This document shows, in pieces, positions 22,459 to 33,479 of a DNA stretch of 64,000 bases. Made by a program: the position numbers and the translations under genes. Positions within the stretch are counted from its first letter, which is position 1, and every line of letters starts with the position of its first letter. The stretch comes from Thelephora terrestris (lineage: Eukaryota; Basidiomycota; Agaricomycetes; Thelephorales; Thelephoraceae). The DNA lies in assembly GCA_015956445.1 (NCBI GenBank), contig WIUZ02000003.1, positions 1,798,001 through 1,862,000 on the forward strand. The letters run 5' to 3'. The notes under the pieces were generated by a model, which was given only the letters and a program-made list of their open reading frames with translations, was not told where the DNA came from and did not search any database.

Positions 22459-24337
22459 TCAATTCTCGGAGCTCCCCACAGCCAGGGAGGTTTGCGAGTG
22501 CTTGCCTTTTCGTTGTCTCTTTGGCTTCTTGGCTATGTGAGTGTTGAAAGAAAGGGGTGTAACAACCTCCTGCCAGCTCCGCTTTAACCCACTTGCATGG
22601 GAGATGTGTTGAGTTGGCTGTTCGATTGGAGGGGCCATAGTTGTCGTCGCAGTCACTTGGCATTGATTGCTTTGCGTGATCCCCATGGCGATGAGAGCTG
22701 GATCTACGTTCTGAAGTGTAGGATCAGCACGGATCATCATGGTGATCGTGTCAGGGTTTGGTGGCGATAAGGATGGAACGGCTATCGGCGCCGGCGCAGA
22801 GGCAAGGTTGGTGATGGGTGCCAATGGTGCACTTGCAAGGGTGTGAGAAGGGGGAGTTGGACCGAGGGCCAAACGGTCTTGACAAGGCAGTTCGGAGATC
22901 AGCATCATCTCGGTTGAGGATTGTGGTAACGCGAGTGCGGGAACAAGCTCTGCGGGAGGAGGAGGCATCAGTTCCATGGCAGAGGCGAACCGGTTGCTCT
23001 TCCATTCTTTCATTTCTTCTCCCGTAAGCCGTTGAAAACGAGTTGCTCCAGATTTCCACGAATTATACAGTGTATTGAGTTCGATGCTAGAGGTAACGCC
23101 GCTGGGGTTGCAGAACTTCTTGAGCGGCCAATTCTTCACGACGACATCGTATTTCTCAGTGATGAGATCATCGAACCGGTCGTATTCCATGCGCGTGATT
23201 CTGGCCCCAGTAACAGTTCCTGGGGTGACGTGTTCATCAGAAGTCCTTGGGCAAACTGCAAGTCGAGATACACCTACGTAGTTGTTCAAGAATCAACGAC
23301 GTCGTCTTCTTCTTGATCTCGAGTATTCTGTTCTTGGAATTCATAGCGACACCTGCAAGAGAAGATCAGGTCGGATCGTGAACCCGGCGGAGGCTGGGGC
23401 AATGATACCTTTGAGCCCAGTTATCACATAGGCCTCCATCTGAACTGCGAAGTCATCGATTGACCGGCCGAACGAGTCGGCAATGAATCCCTTCACGACG
23501 TCGGATGAGTAATATATGAACGGCTTCATGAAGTCTGTAGTCTTGGACCGGGAGGCGATGAGAAAGAACTCGAATCCAGTTCTCGCATGTAGTTGGGATA
23601 ACTGTGGGAGTTCCATGAGAACGAGTGATCTGTGATTGATGATCTAATAACGTGCGTGCTGCTTACCTCTTTTTCAACAGATTGCAATGTGCCCCTTGCA
23701 TCGTAGAATGCCCTGAGTGGGACGTTGTGCGTTCCGAGGCTCTTGGCTTCCCGTTCTTCCTTGATCTCCTCAACACACCCGGCGGTGACGCGAATGCGGT
23801 CCTCTTTGGATAGCGACTGCCAACGCGCACTAATCTCCTTTGTCACCGCCGTAAGGTTCACCACACCAGGGTTTTCTTCTGAAGACAAATCAGCTTAAGG
23901 TGCGTTGTTCTCGATGATTGTGCAACCCGCAAACCTTTTATACGCCTCAGTTCCAACTTCTGGAATGCGTTCCATCTACTGACCCCCCGTGTAGACCGTG
24001 ATTTGTGTGCTCGGTGGACAAGCTCGTTGTAATAGTGGTCCACACTATACTTGCCGAAGCGCTCCTTCAGTCCTTGAGCAAGTGCCTGGATCTTGCCCTG
24101 GGCCTCTCGGAGCGCGTCGCGGTAGTCGCGACGGTGTTGCTCGCGTTTTCTTGCCTGGAGGAGTCTGTCGCCAGCAGTGAAAACGCGCTTGCCTTGCGCA
24201 CGCCGTTGGAATCTCTGGCGCCATAGTGTGAACGGTTTGTTTGTGGCCAACCTAGGGGCTCTCTTGGATACCACCCGCGTTTTTGATATCGTGCTGGAGT
24301 CGGGGTCCAATCCTGGCTGTGGTGAGGGCGGAGCCAT
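22459..24337 (-). CDS. KDZ-associated HMG-box-like protein
   Basis: Accessory protein of the transposon; its role is unknown, and DNA binding is inferred. The start ATG is at 24335-24337 (MAPPSPQPGLDPD). A basic helical N-terminal part follows (LWRQRFQRRAQGKR; QARKREQHRRDYRDALREAQ). An HMG-like segment is split by an intron: SRGVSRWNAFQKLELRRIK, then NPGVVNLTAVTKEISARWQSLSKEDRI (24000-23800). Next come HNVPLRAFYDARGTLQSVEKE, LHARTGFEFFLIASRS, DDFAVQMEAYVITGLKG (23660-23380), and after another intron EKYDVVVKNWPLKKFCNPSGV. A long Pro/Ala-rich tail ends in the basic KKPKRQRKGKHS, a likely nuclear localisation signal. TAG/TAA-type stop at 22459. This arrangement recurs in basidiomycete KDZ elements as I remember them. 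Confidence 0.72.
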
Positions 24338-24633
24338 GGCAGTGTGGGCTGGGAGGAGGGTAAGCAGTCGGCGAAGGTGTCTTCTCCCTCATTTCGTGTC
24401 ACCAGATATATGTTGGTAGGCTCTTAGCAACAGGCATGTTTTACTTCAATTAGAAGTCAATATCCTTATTGCATGTTCCTCGTCGTCTACTAACCGACCC
24501 CTCTTTAGACAAGAAACTTCTTGGTTTGGGGTCGTTTCTGTCTCGCAGACAGGCATATGCACGTGTAGTGATACCAAGAAATATGTGACGTAAATTTCAA
24601 AGAAATGGAGATACATTTTGTTGAGTACAAAAA

Positions 24634-25791
24634 TTATTCGAGGGCCCAGAACCACTCCAACTCGACAATCGCCATCCCACACCCTTCAGCACGTGCAATA
24701 AACTCATCAATAGTGGGTGCATCAAAGGCTGAGACAATCTTTGAGATCTCCACGACCCCATAGCCGTGAGCGTCGAGATACATAGCACGGGTGTGACCTA
24801 GGACGCTGTGGTCCTCCGCCGTGATATGCGAGAGCACGCCCGATCTATCGGTGATCGTCCCAACGGTTCCTGCAATATTTCGGATAAACTTGTAGATGGG
24901 TCTCGCAGGAGCGCCCCGACTCTGAACTGTGAATGATGGCGGCGGTCGAAACGTAGGGTTCCGTCCTTCTTTTCGAAGGTGCGGGCTCTTGGAAGATGAG
25001 CCGAGGTTGCTGGAGCGCGTGGTACCTGATTACGATCAGCAACAGTCACCCTAGGTAAGAAGTTCCAACATACCGTAGAACTGTGTGGTCTTTCCCCCAC
25101 AAGCCGAGGTCGGGGGCGACATCCTTAGCTCCTCTGCCGTGGCAATCAGTGTTTGTGAAATTGAACATCATTTAAAATACCTACGTTCACTGAGAATTGA
25201 TAACGAGGATACAGTGAGGTGATCGAGGTCGGTTGTGACGGATGACAGCGAAGGGGATGGAGCTTTTATCTCAGGAAGCATAGATTTCTCCCCTTTGAGG
25301 GCCATGACCAATAACACGTCTTCGAATGTGTCCGTCTTGCGCCATGATGGATATAGGTGGTCTCGAGTCTGTAGGTCAACGAGACTTAGGGTGTGTCAGT
25401 ACACCACTTGCAAGAGAGTAGAGGGGACAAACTCTGCCGAGAATGATAAACCCCTGAAGCTACGGCCATTGAGGATTGCGAACCACGGGGTGACGTCACT
25501 CATGATAGACAAGCAATCAAGAGTTCGGTAAATCGCGCGTGCCAACTTTTTCTCATTTGAGAACCGAGCGCAGAGCTCCACAAGTGGAGCGTGGATCCTG
25601 CGAACGTCTTCGACGTCCTCGAGCGACCGGCACTGGATGTACAGTGGCAACAGACTCGCCCCCTTTCCTATGGTCTGAAGCATGGGTCTAGTGGAACAGC
25701 GGTTAACCCAGGGCAAGACAGAAGATAACTTTACTCACGGTGAAGCCTGATCTATCGTCTCCACCTGCGTTTCGCGGAGGACTGCCCACAT
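24634..25791 (-). CDS. Unrecognised spliced gene inside the KDZ element
   Basis: Start ATG at 25789-25791: MWAVLRETQVETIDQASP, then an intron with GTGAGT donor. The main exon reads MLQTIGKGASLLPLYIQCRSLEDVEDVRRIHAPLV... (about 25690-25410), then RDHLYPSWRKTDTFEDVLLVMALKGEKSM, a Ser-rich stretch, a short exon with RMSPPTSACGGKTTQFY, and a last exon with PIYKFIRNIAGTVGTITDRSGVLSHITAEDHSVLGHTRAMYLDAHGYGVVEISKIV ending in WFWALE and a stop at 24634. Five exons are inferred. I recognise no domain. The C-terminal exon has the alternating pattern of a small alpha/beta fold, but that is only an impression. Position and strand make it either a third KDZ accessory gene or captured cargo. Confidence 0.6.
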
Positions 25792-26982
25792 GCTTGCTGT
25801 GGTGGTGGTAGTTAGCAAAGAGGAGAGGGGAGAAAAGCGGGTGGAACGATTCTTTTTATTGTTGGCGACGTACTCCGGGATGTTGCGGTGTAGAATAGGC
25901 AAACCCGATTCCACAATGGGGAAGATGGGGTGGAAAAGCCACGACATCACCAATAGTGCACCTCAGCTAGTTCGAGGGCAGAGGGTGATGTTTAGGCATA
26001 GTAATTATCAGAGCGGTGGCGATCTTCGGTTGGCTAGTAAGCGAGGAATGGAGATCTGGGTACTTCTGGGTATATCTCCAGAGGTGATTATCAATCGCTG
26101 ATATGAACGCGCGCGGTGGACAACATAGTTGGTGTAGATAGCTAACATTAAATATGATATATGACGAACGACTATCTGTAAGATTCTAACGTCTATTGTG
26201 GGCGAACGAATGTCCAAGTTCTTGTTGGAATCCTATCTGTTGTGTTGGGTACCGCGGGTGTCAGTGACACTTCACATATCACGAACGAGTCGATTGCTGC
26301 ACTACGGCTGTTTTATTCAAGAGCGAGTTCCACATTACTGGCGTTGGGAAACTCTGCAACAATGCCTACATCAACCCCGCCACGCATTGGTGGAACCTGG
26401 ACAGTACATTATCTGGCTAAAATGGTGTATGGCGTATATCTAGATAGCGGCAAGTAGATCTTTTTGACGAAATGATTTTAAAGCAGATATGTCTACTTCA
26501 AACCGGATACATCTGTTTCGAATCAGATACGTATATTTGTCACCTTACATATATTCATCTAACATAGAATACAATTCTCTCCTCGCATTATATAGCATGT
26601 AAGATATAGGGTATATATTGAAGCGACTCACAGATTATCGAGACGCTTAATTTCACTTTGCTGGTTGCTCAGACTCGCCGATCGAAAACACCAATCAATG
26701 ATCTTCAGCTTCATATAAAGGCACGACACTAATTATCAAATCCTCAGACCTCTCGTGGCATGCCACTTGTGCTTACTCAAGATAGAGTTGGTGTGTAGGC
26801 TTGCTTTTAGCCGTATCTATGATATCATGCATATCGAGGGTGCTCATGTTAACGTTTGTCCGATACGAGACATCTCCCAAGTTATTGAACCTCAGACATT
26901 AAAGCATTCATTCTCTTGTAATATCGGGCTCAATGTCTCAATTATACGGTTCACGGACAAGATTTTGGACTGAATGTATCAC
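25792..26982. other. Gene-free stretch inside the KDZ element
   Basis: About 1.2 kb between the unrecognised gene and the end of the transposase gene. It is AT-richer than its surroundings. Near 26465-26540 two or three degenerate repeats of a GATACRTMTRTTTCRAA-like unit occur. No ORF with recognisable features was found. Confidence 0.4.
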
Positions 26983-29900
26983 CTACAAACTTGTAACGAA
27001 ATCTAGAATACTGTTGATTTGATCATGCTCGACGTCGTCTGCGTCTTCTCCCTCTGCCTCGTCGTCATCTACGTGGTCGTGCCTACCCAGTTCTCCATCC
27101 TCTCGAACAACTTGACAACCCTTCCTGTGCCCTAATGTTCTGTCACCAGTGAATCCATTGAGGTTGAAGACCTGCTGGATCTGGGCCAGGAGTAGAGCGT
27201 TCACATGTGCGCGGCGAGTAGAATGTTGCTTCACGGCTCCGAAGATGGGACTATTCTGTCTGGCGAGTTCCTCCAGGGTGGCGTGTTGTCGACGAGTTTC
27301 ATCATAGATGGACGTGAAGAGACGGCGAACCTCGACGTTGCACCGCTCGATCTCTTCACGTGCACGGCGAACACGAAAGAACTTTTTGATGGTTTCGCGA
27401 ATGACTGGATCGGCCCACGGTGCTTTGGTGATGTCACGTCGGGTGTTGCGCAAAAGACTGAACTCCTCCAAGAAGCTGTATCGTGAGACCTGCGCCCAGT
27501 CGAGCGGTGGGCGAGGGGGGTTGAGAGCCTGTGCGGCACGATTATAAGCCTCCGTTGCGCTGCGAATTGCCTTGCACCGCGTTTGCAAGGACTTTGCGAG
27601 ATGTGTACGGGCTTTGTAACCTGACCTGATCTCAGCCCAAGAAGATATAGAGAAGGTAAACGACCAACCAACGCCACTCAAGTTGAGTCTGTGTAGCTCA
27701 AATAATCGTTGTGTCACAAGACGTTGGAGGTTGTTGAGGGCTTGGTGGTACCGTCGTTCAGAGATGTAGCGAACCGTCTCGACATACTCCGGGGTGACTG
27801 GAGTCCAGCGATTGTCGATTCCCATGTGATCTTCGAGCTCGAGAACCTGGTGGAGGACCCTGTCGTATCGTTCACGCGCATAGCGTCGCTCGGTTTCCAG
27901 ACGGCGTGTTTTCGAGAGGTCGGATGTGTATGTCGATGACTTTGCCAAGGCCTGACTAGGAAGACTGAAATGATAATCGGTGGGAATGGCGTTGAGGAAC
28001 CGCGTCAACGAAGCATCAGCCTGGGACCTATGGGATATCAGCAACAACCGTCGACTTATGTAATTAAGACTTACTCAGTGGAATTGAGCTCCTGAAGGAG
28101 CTCGACGTACGCCATTGCATGGATATCCCACGGCGACTCTTCACCAACGGTCTCAAAGAATGAAACCTGTTCGCGATGCCAAGTCTCAAGATCAGTCGAC
28201 GAAATCCCCAACGCATGCATAGCTTCCTCAACAGCAGTCCCTTCGTCCTCGATAATAGACAGTGCCTGCCGGTAGTTGTTGAACAGCATTGAAGCCAGGT
28301 TCCGGTACTTGTCATCGTCCCACTGTTGGAAGAACATATCAATGAATACGCGGCGGTGGTAGGCTGATGCGTATCGAGTAACACCGGCAACTTGATTGGA
28401 TGAGCTGAAAATCCGTTCCATTGTCTCGAGATCCTCGATCCCCACTCCGTCAATGATGTTGGGGTGGTTTTGAGTTTGGCAGGCAAAATTGTGGGAGTAT
28501 CCGTGAAACGCGTTGACGCAACAGCGAGACTTTGACTCGGCAAACTGGGCTCCAAGTGTACTTGAAGAAATCGTCTTCTGGAAGACACAACCGATGTCAT
28601 ATCCAATCAATAGGCGAGGGCCAAGGGTGCGTAGAGCCCTAGCTGTCACCGCGAGTGGATACTTGGCCCTAGTTAAAGATAAGACAATAGTGAGACGCCG
28701 TCGATCAATCAATATTAAAACTTACTGTTCGCCACTCCGGATCATATCCGTAATCCATAAGATAAAGCCGTGACGGCAGGCACTCGCAAAGAGGCCAGTT
28801 TCTGCAAATATACCCCACACCCGCTTCTTCGAGTCCGATTGTGCGGCCTTCCAATTGTTGGCACAAGGACCAGGGTCAGCGCCACCATTTGTGCCCCGTT
28901 CCGTGATGTCGCCTTCAATATTGTCCTCGTCGTCACTGGCCGCATCTGCTGAAAGTGCTGATCCGGCGTCCCTTGCCCATTCATTCACCTCTTCAGCTGG
29001 AATGTAATAGTCACTGTCAATAAAGCACCGTGTGTCACCAACGTCTCGAGAACCAATTCTCGCGATTCTCTTCAAGGAGTCATTGCCGTCAAGAGCAAAC
29101 ATCCGCCGAAATAGAAGGTCGGGCTCATCTTCCAACTGCAAAAGATTAACCGTGCGTCAGAGTGATATGCAAGCAGGCACATACCTCGTAGGAGCATGCA
29201 GGGCAGGCATTCAGTACCCGCCAGTTGGGACCATCATGGCCGAGGGCTACCTTGACACGCTTGTCAACGACCCTGATGACTTCTAGATATGCGTCAAATG
29301 CATTCGAAAACCAGCGGCGGTATTTGGGGCGATATGGCACCTATCACGGAATGAGTGTAAGCGACATATGACGGACAAAATGCATACCATATAAAGGTCA
29401 GACACAACCTTGACAAACGCTTCAACGCTAAACGATGGTTTTCGCCGACGTAGTACTCGATAAAGTTCGAGTGTCTTGATGGATACTGCAACTGAGGGAC
29501 GGAACGGTGCATTCCCAATGAATCCGAGACCAGCGAGTGTCGATGCGGTGGTTTGATCCCCTGCACAGGAAACTTTGACTGACGTTGATAAGGTGTAGAG
29601 ATCGATGACGAGGATCTCAACCTCGGCTGTTGTTGTGAAGTCATTCGTTGGGAGCGAGGATTGTGAAGGAGGGAGTGGATCCTTGGTTTCGCTCGGATTT
29701 AACAGGGATTTGTTCGGGTCGAGGTCGTCCGGATACTTCCAACGAAGGTAGGCGTCTGCCATACTGTCAATGAGGGGTTCCCAGCTCTGGTGGAGGTTAT
29801 CGAGGCGGTGCCTCCAAGTCCGCTCATCGCGCCGGAATCTAGTGCTGGACAGAAAGTCAGCGGAGTAGCGCACATGCACGGTAGAACTTGCAATGGGCGC

Positions 29901-30280
29901 AGCGATTCTTGAAGCTCCTCAACAAATGCTTCATCTCCTTTGGTACAATCTCGTAGGTGTTCCACGTCAATCGCATCGGACACGTCGTCATCTTGATCAG
30001 GGCTATCAGCGGGCAGGTTGCCTTCAAGGTCCGCCATCGCTTTTTTCTCGCTCGGAGTAAGCACTGGTCGTAGTCAGTGTCCGAACTGTTACGGTTCGGC
30101 AGGATACGTACTTGAGATCTGCTCAAGGTGCCTCCTTTCGCTCCATGCTCGCTCAGCAGCCATATCAGCCATACCGTGTCGTACAGATGGCCCATTGCTA
30201 ATGAACCTTGATCCCGATGGCTGCGAAGTGTACACCGCACGCGAAATCGTATAAGACCTCTTCACCACATACCTGGGCAT
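26983..30280 (-). CDS. KDZ transposase
   Basis: RNase H-fold DD(E) transposase that mobilises the element. The start was taken at ATG 30278-30280; the first exon edge is uncertain. The N-terminal part is acidic (EGNLPADSPDQDDDVSDAID). Zone 29880-29280 holds FRRDERTWRHRLDNLHQSWEPLIDSMADAYLRWK and a weak CxC-type region (VLNACPACSYE). The transposase core has FRRMFALDGNDSLKR (first Asp about 29090), SDYYIPAEEVN, and RLLIGYDIGCVFQKTI (second Asp about 28598). Then CCVNAFHGYSHNFACQ, ETMERIFSSSNQVAGVTRYASAYHRRVFIDMFFQQWD, and LETWHREQVSFFE. The long helical C-terminal exon (28024-26983) has repeated ERRYARERYDRV-type coiled helices and ends with an acidic tail. Seven or more introns of 50-60 nt keep the frame. 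No internal stop was seen in the core. Confidence 0.88.
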
Positions 30281-30617
30281 AGTGGGGACGAGAGGGAAAG
30301 AGCGACGTGTCAAAGCGTGTCAAAATGGGAGGGGTTAGGTGTGAGAAAACACGCGATCGATGCAAGGCGCCATCATCACATGGCACAGCGAGCACAGATG
30401 CTCATGCAAGCAGTGCTTTCGATTCCTTTCCGTTGGTAATACGTAGGAACTGTCTGAGTGCATGAGAAAAAGACGAGGGCCTACAAAACAAAACACCCGA
30501 GGGGATTTCAGTGCCGAATACGAGGCAAATGGTTTGTGAACTTTGTGGGGGGCTTTAGATCATATGTATATTAATCTAAGATGCTAGCGAAGCAAAATAA
30601 TGCATAATCTAATGAAT

Positions 30618-30943
30618 ACGCGTGTATAGCCCACTCAGTGCGTTGTAACGCGACTGGAATCTGACGCGCTACGTCACCGACCTCTATCCCTCTCGGCCGG
30701 CAAGTCCCACTGGTTCGTTCTTGCGGGTGATTCCAGAGAATGTGTCACGTGTGGTTCGGCTCTATGGACCTTGCAGTAACTGGGAACATTTTACAAAAAA
30801 GGATAAAAGGTGGATACCATAATGGGGGTTTTTGGCGGTGAAACCGCTGGTGGGAGGCTTGATCGGGAATTTGCCTCGTTAGGGTGCACCCTCTTACACC
30901 GTAGCACCCCTACGGAGGCGGCAATTGCGTGAGAACGAGGTGG
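30618..30943 (-). repeat. Right TIR of the KDZ element
   Basis: Reverse complement of the left TIR. On the plus strand it runs from ACGCGTGTATAGCCCAC to GCGTGAGAACGAGGTGG. Beyond 30943 the sequence no longer matches the left flank. Confidence 0.9.
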
Positions 30944-31081
30944 GAAGGGAAGTTACTCGGACATCAGAGAAACCGTATTTGGAATGTACGGCTAGTTCGA
31001 TAAATTCCAAGAAATTACCCTTCCCTGCACAGACTGCCAGCAGTGTGGGTAATCTACCGGAGGTGTGAGGAACGGCCCTCA

Positions 31082-31089
31082 TGACGTGG
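31082..31089 (+). promoter_or_regulatory. TGACGTGG motif upstream of cis-prenyltransferase copy A
   Basis: TGACGTGG inside ATGACGTGGACAAC, 86 bp before the ATG. The same octamer or a one-base variant stands at the same distance before copies B and C. It resembles bZIP (CRE / unfolded-protein-response) sites; function is inferred. Confidence 0.4.
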
Positions 31090-31167
31090 ACAACAACCCT
31101 TGCAGCGCGCCATACATAACGGAGAAGTGGCCTTGGCACCGCCTCCCGATACTTTTATCTCTGCTGA

Positions 31168-32408
31168 ATGCTGTACTCTACCTATAACTCGGCGTCATCG
31201 ACGTTTCTCGGATCGTGGCTGATCAAGGTGCTCGCCGCTGGCCCAGTGCCTCAACATATCGCTTTCGTCATGGACGGGAACAGGCGGTACGCGAGGCAAC
31301 GGAATATGGCGGTCAAGGAGGGACATACGAGTGGATTCTACGCGCTCCAGAAGGTTCGTGCGCCATCTGTTCTGGTATACTTTGGGCTTCTCACGTGTTC
31401 TGTGCGGGTGGGGAGATAGGTAGTGAATATATGTTTTACGTTGGGCGTGGAATGTGTCACGGTGTTTGCGTTTTCGATTGAGAACTTCAAGAGGAGCGAG
31501 GAAGAGGTGGCGGCGTTGATGGAGCTCGCGGGGGCTTGCCTGTTGGAACTCACGAAACATGGGTACTTTCAGTTAACCACTACCCGTCTATCTTCGTGGC
31601 TGACGCATGTGTGGTTCCAGAGAACTCCTGGATCGGCATGGCGTGAGGCTGAACGTGTTAGGTAGAATCGAGATGTTGCCGGAGAACATACAGAAGAGTG
31701 TGCGTGATGCCCAGGAGATGACCAAGAACAATAACAAGTAAGTGATCCCGTGTCTTTCATTTCTTTGTCTGATGAGGAGTTCCCTTGAAGGTCTATCTTT
31801 AATCTTTGCATGCCTTACACCTCAAGGGATGAGATAACTACGGCAGTGCAACTTGCAGTTCGGGAGAAGGTGGCAAGTGGTCTGGGCGACGCAGAGCATC
31901 CGTTTGTGCCCTTGTGCTCGTCATCGTTTCATCCTGTTGACGATCGAGCGTGCTAGAATCACTGAGAGAGATATCGAGAGGTACATGATGACGACCCTTG
32001 GCGGTTCTCCTCCCCTCGATATCTTGATACGGTCGAGTGGTGTGAAACGACTCAGCGACTTTCTGATGTGGCAGGTATGTTCTAATTTCACGAGAAGCAG
32101 AGAACGTCCGTAGCGTGGCTCACAAATTGGTTGTAGGCTTCGGAGAACGTTCAGATTCATTTTGCTCCGACGCACTGGCCAGATTTTGGGTTTTGGGACT
32201 TGCTACCCGCAATCCTAGATTATCAGGCAAAAGCATGGAATCGGCAAGGAGACAGCCGGGGACCCAGGCGGTTGATGAGCTTCGGAATTGAGTGTGGTAT
32301 GTGCTTGGGTTGTGACGATTGGGTAATAAATTCGCTGAAAATCATTTACCAGTGGTGCTAGTAGTGACCGTAACCTTGCTCGCCTCGTTCACGCGGCTGC
32401 GAACCTAG
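31168..32408 (+). CDS. cis-prenyltransferase (dehydrodolichyl diphosphate synthase type), copy A
   Basis: Rer2/DHDDS-type enzyme that condenses isopentenyl diphosphate in cis onto farnesyl diphosphate to make the dolichol precursor at the ER. Exon 1 (31168-31353) starts MLYSTYNSASSTF and carries the catalytic block [20 protein letters not shown] (the Asp of MDGNRR). Exon 2 (from 31420) gives [23 protein letters not shown], then after an intron [19 protein letters not shown], then [19 protein letters not shown] 43-44 nt intron leads to [41 protein letters not shown], then HWPDFGFWDLLPAILDYQ. After a final intron the C-terminus is a short hydrophobic tail (VVLVVTVTLLASFTRLRT), TAG at 32406-32408. 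No RxG motif occurs at the end, as expected for the subunit that pairs with Nus1/NgBR. Confidence 0.85.
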
Positions 32409-33479
32409 CGGTGGCTTCCGTCCCTCATATACACTTGAAGAGAGCTGCTTACCGAGACCTCGACAGGACCCTACTGGTCGTGTGAGACCACTCCGGGAGG
32501 ATTAATCGCTAGTAACGTGCGATGGAAGAATGACTCTACCATGCATCAACGAGATCCTGGTTGGGTGATCAGTGTTGCTGTCGTAAATGAGTCCACGTTC
32601 GGTGACACTGCGCAGGAGTGATTGATTGAGTTTTTGCAAGTTGCGGATACATAACGGGCTTTCTGTCCTTCGAGGCTTGTCGGATAACACAGGCCCATCA
32701 GTGCTGGGGGTATCGGCCGACCCGAAATTTTTGTAGACGCAGGAAAGACGACCTCTAGAGGGGCCTCAAATATTTCACCAACTCTTTTGATGAGGGTCTG
32801 GAAGAGAACGCGGGAGTTGCGCCGTAAACAGAACGGAGGTCTCCGCTCCGCTCGGCGCTCGGCGATGTAATTTATCGGCCCGGGGCCCCGGCGGAACGGT
32901 TCCCCACCCGGAACGCGGATGTAGCCGAGTTCCGAATGGAAGTCCGTTACCGACTTCTTGAATCTTCTACCATCGCCACCACCACCGCTGCATCAGAAGG
33001 TTGTTGTCTACGGACATGCCAAAGGAACGTTCGGGTTTCTGGGCATCTTGTGATGGACCTCCTTACACCCACTCCGAAATTATGCGGCTTAGAGCCATGG
33101 GCGTCCGGTGCTGAAGAACTTTTATCGCAGCGCACACTGTCTCCGGCCCCCCCGCAAATTCAACCCACCGCTAATAGCGGAAAGTCAACAAAAGATTATG
33201 TGCTACAGTACTCTCTGGGGAAACAGCTTTTCCTGACATAAACAATTGTCACTGGGTGCACTGCTGGGGGAGGGCATTCTCTCGGAGACCATCGAAGCCG
33301 TGTTTTGAATGATTATAGGGAAGGGGTGTCTATCGGAAATCATGGAAACCATACTTTGTATGTGGTTTCGATAACTTTCGGGCAGCCACTCTTCCATGCT
33401 ATGACGTGGACAACAATTTAGTCGCGCAGCATACATAATGGAGAGGTGACCATCCCATCGATGCCTTTATCCCTGTTGA
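32409..33479. repeat. Duplicated downstream flank of cis-prenyltransferase copy A
   Basis: Segments at about 32510-32660, 32745-32850 and 32905-33040 align in order with 36380-36510, 36600-36700 and 36925-37055 behind copy C. Examples are TTCGGTGACRCTGCGC, CGTTACCGAYTT and TCTACGGACAYGCCA. It looks non-coding. Copy B has no such flank, so it was lost there or copy B arose from a shorter unit. Confidence 0.65.
33402..33409 (+). promoter_or_regulatory. TGACGTGG motif upstream of cis-prenyltransferase copy B
   Basis: TGACGTGG followed by ACAAC, 78 bp before the ATG at 33480, in the same context as in copy A. Confidence 0.4.

Larger units (their letters stand above)
21853..30943. mobile_element. 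KDZ (Kyakuja-Dileera-Zisupton) DNA transposon, about 9.1 kb
   Basis: The element is bounded by TIRs of about 326 bp (21853-22178 and 30618-30943), which match at roughly 95 percent by eye. Inside, all on the minus strand, are a KDZ transposase, an HMG-box-like protein gene and an unrecognised spliced gene. KDZ elements are a known class of cut-and-paste DNA transposon abundant in basidiomycetes. All transposase blocks are present and the TIRs are well preserved, so the element looks recent and possibly autonomous. I found no convincing target-site duplication directly outside 21853 and 30943. Confidence 0.88.

Noticed and set aside
22300-30500. TET/JBP dioxygenase cargo in the KDZ element, known from some basidiomycete KDZ elements
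   Set aside because: No HxD...H dioxygenase signature was found in any of the three genes or in the gene-free stretch.
31860-32000. Apparent frameshift shared by the three cis-prenyltransferase copies before the ARITExDIERY block
   Set aside because: A 43-44 nt intron (GTGCCC or GCGCTC donor, TTGAC branch-like site, GAG/CAG acceptor) restores the frame in all three copies.
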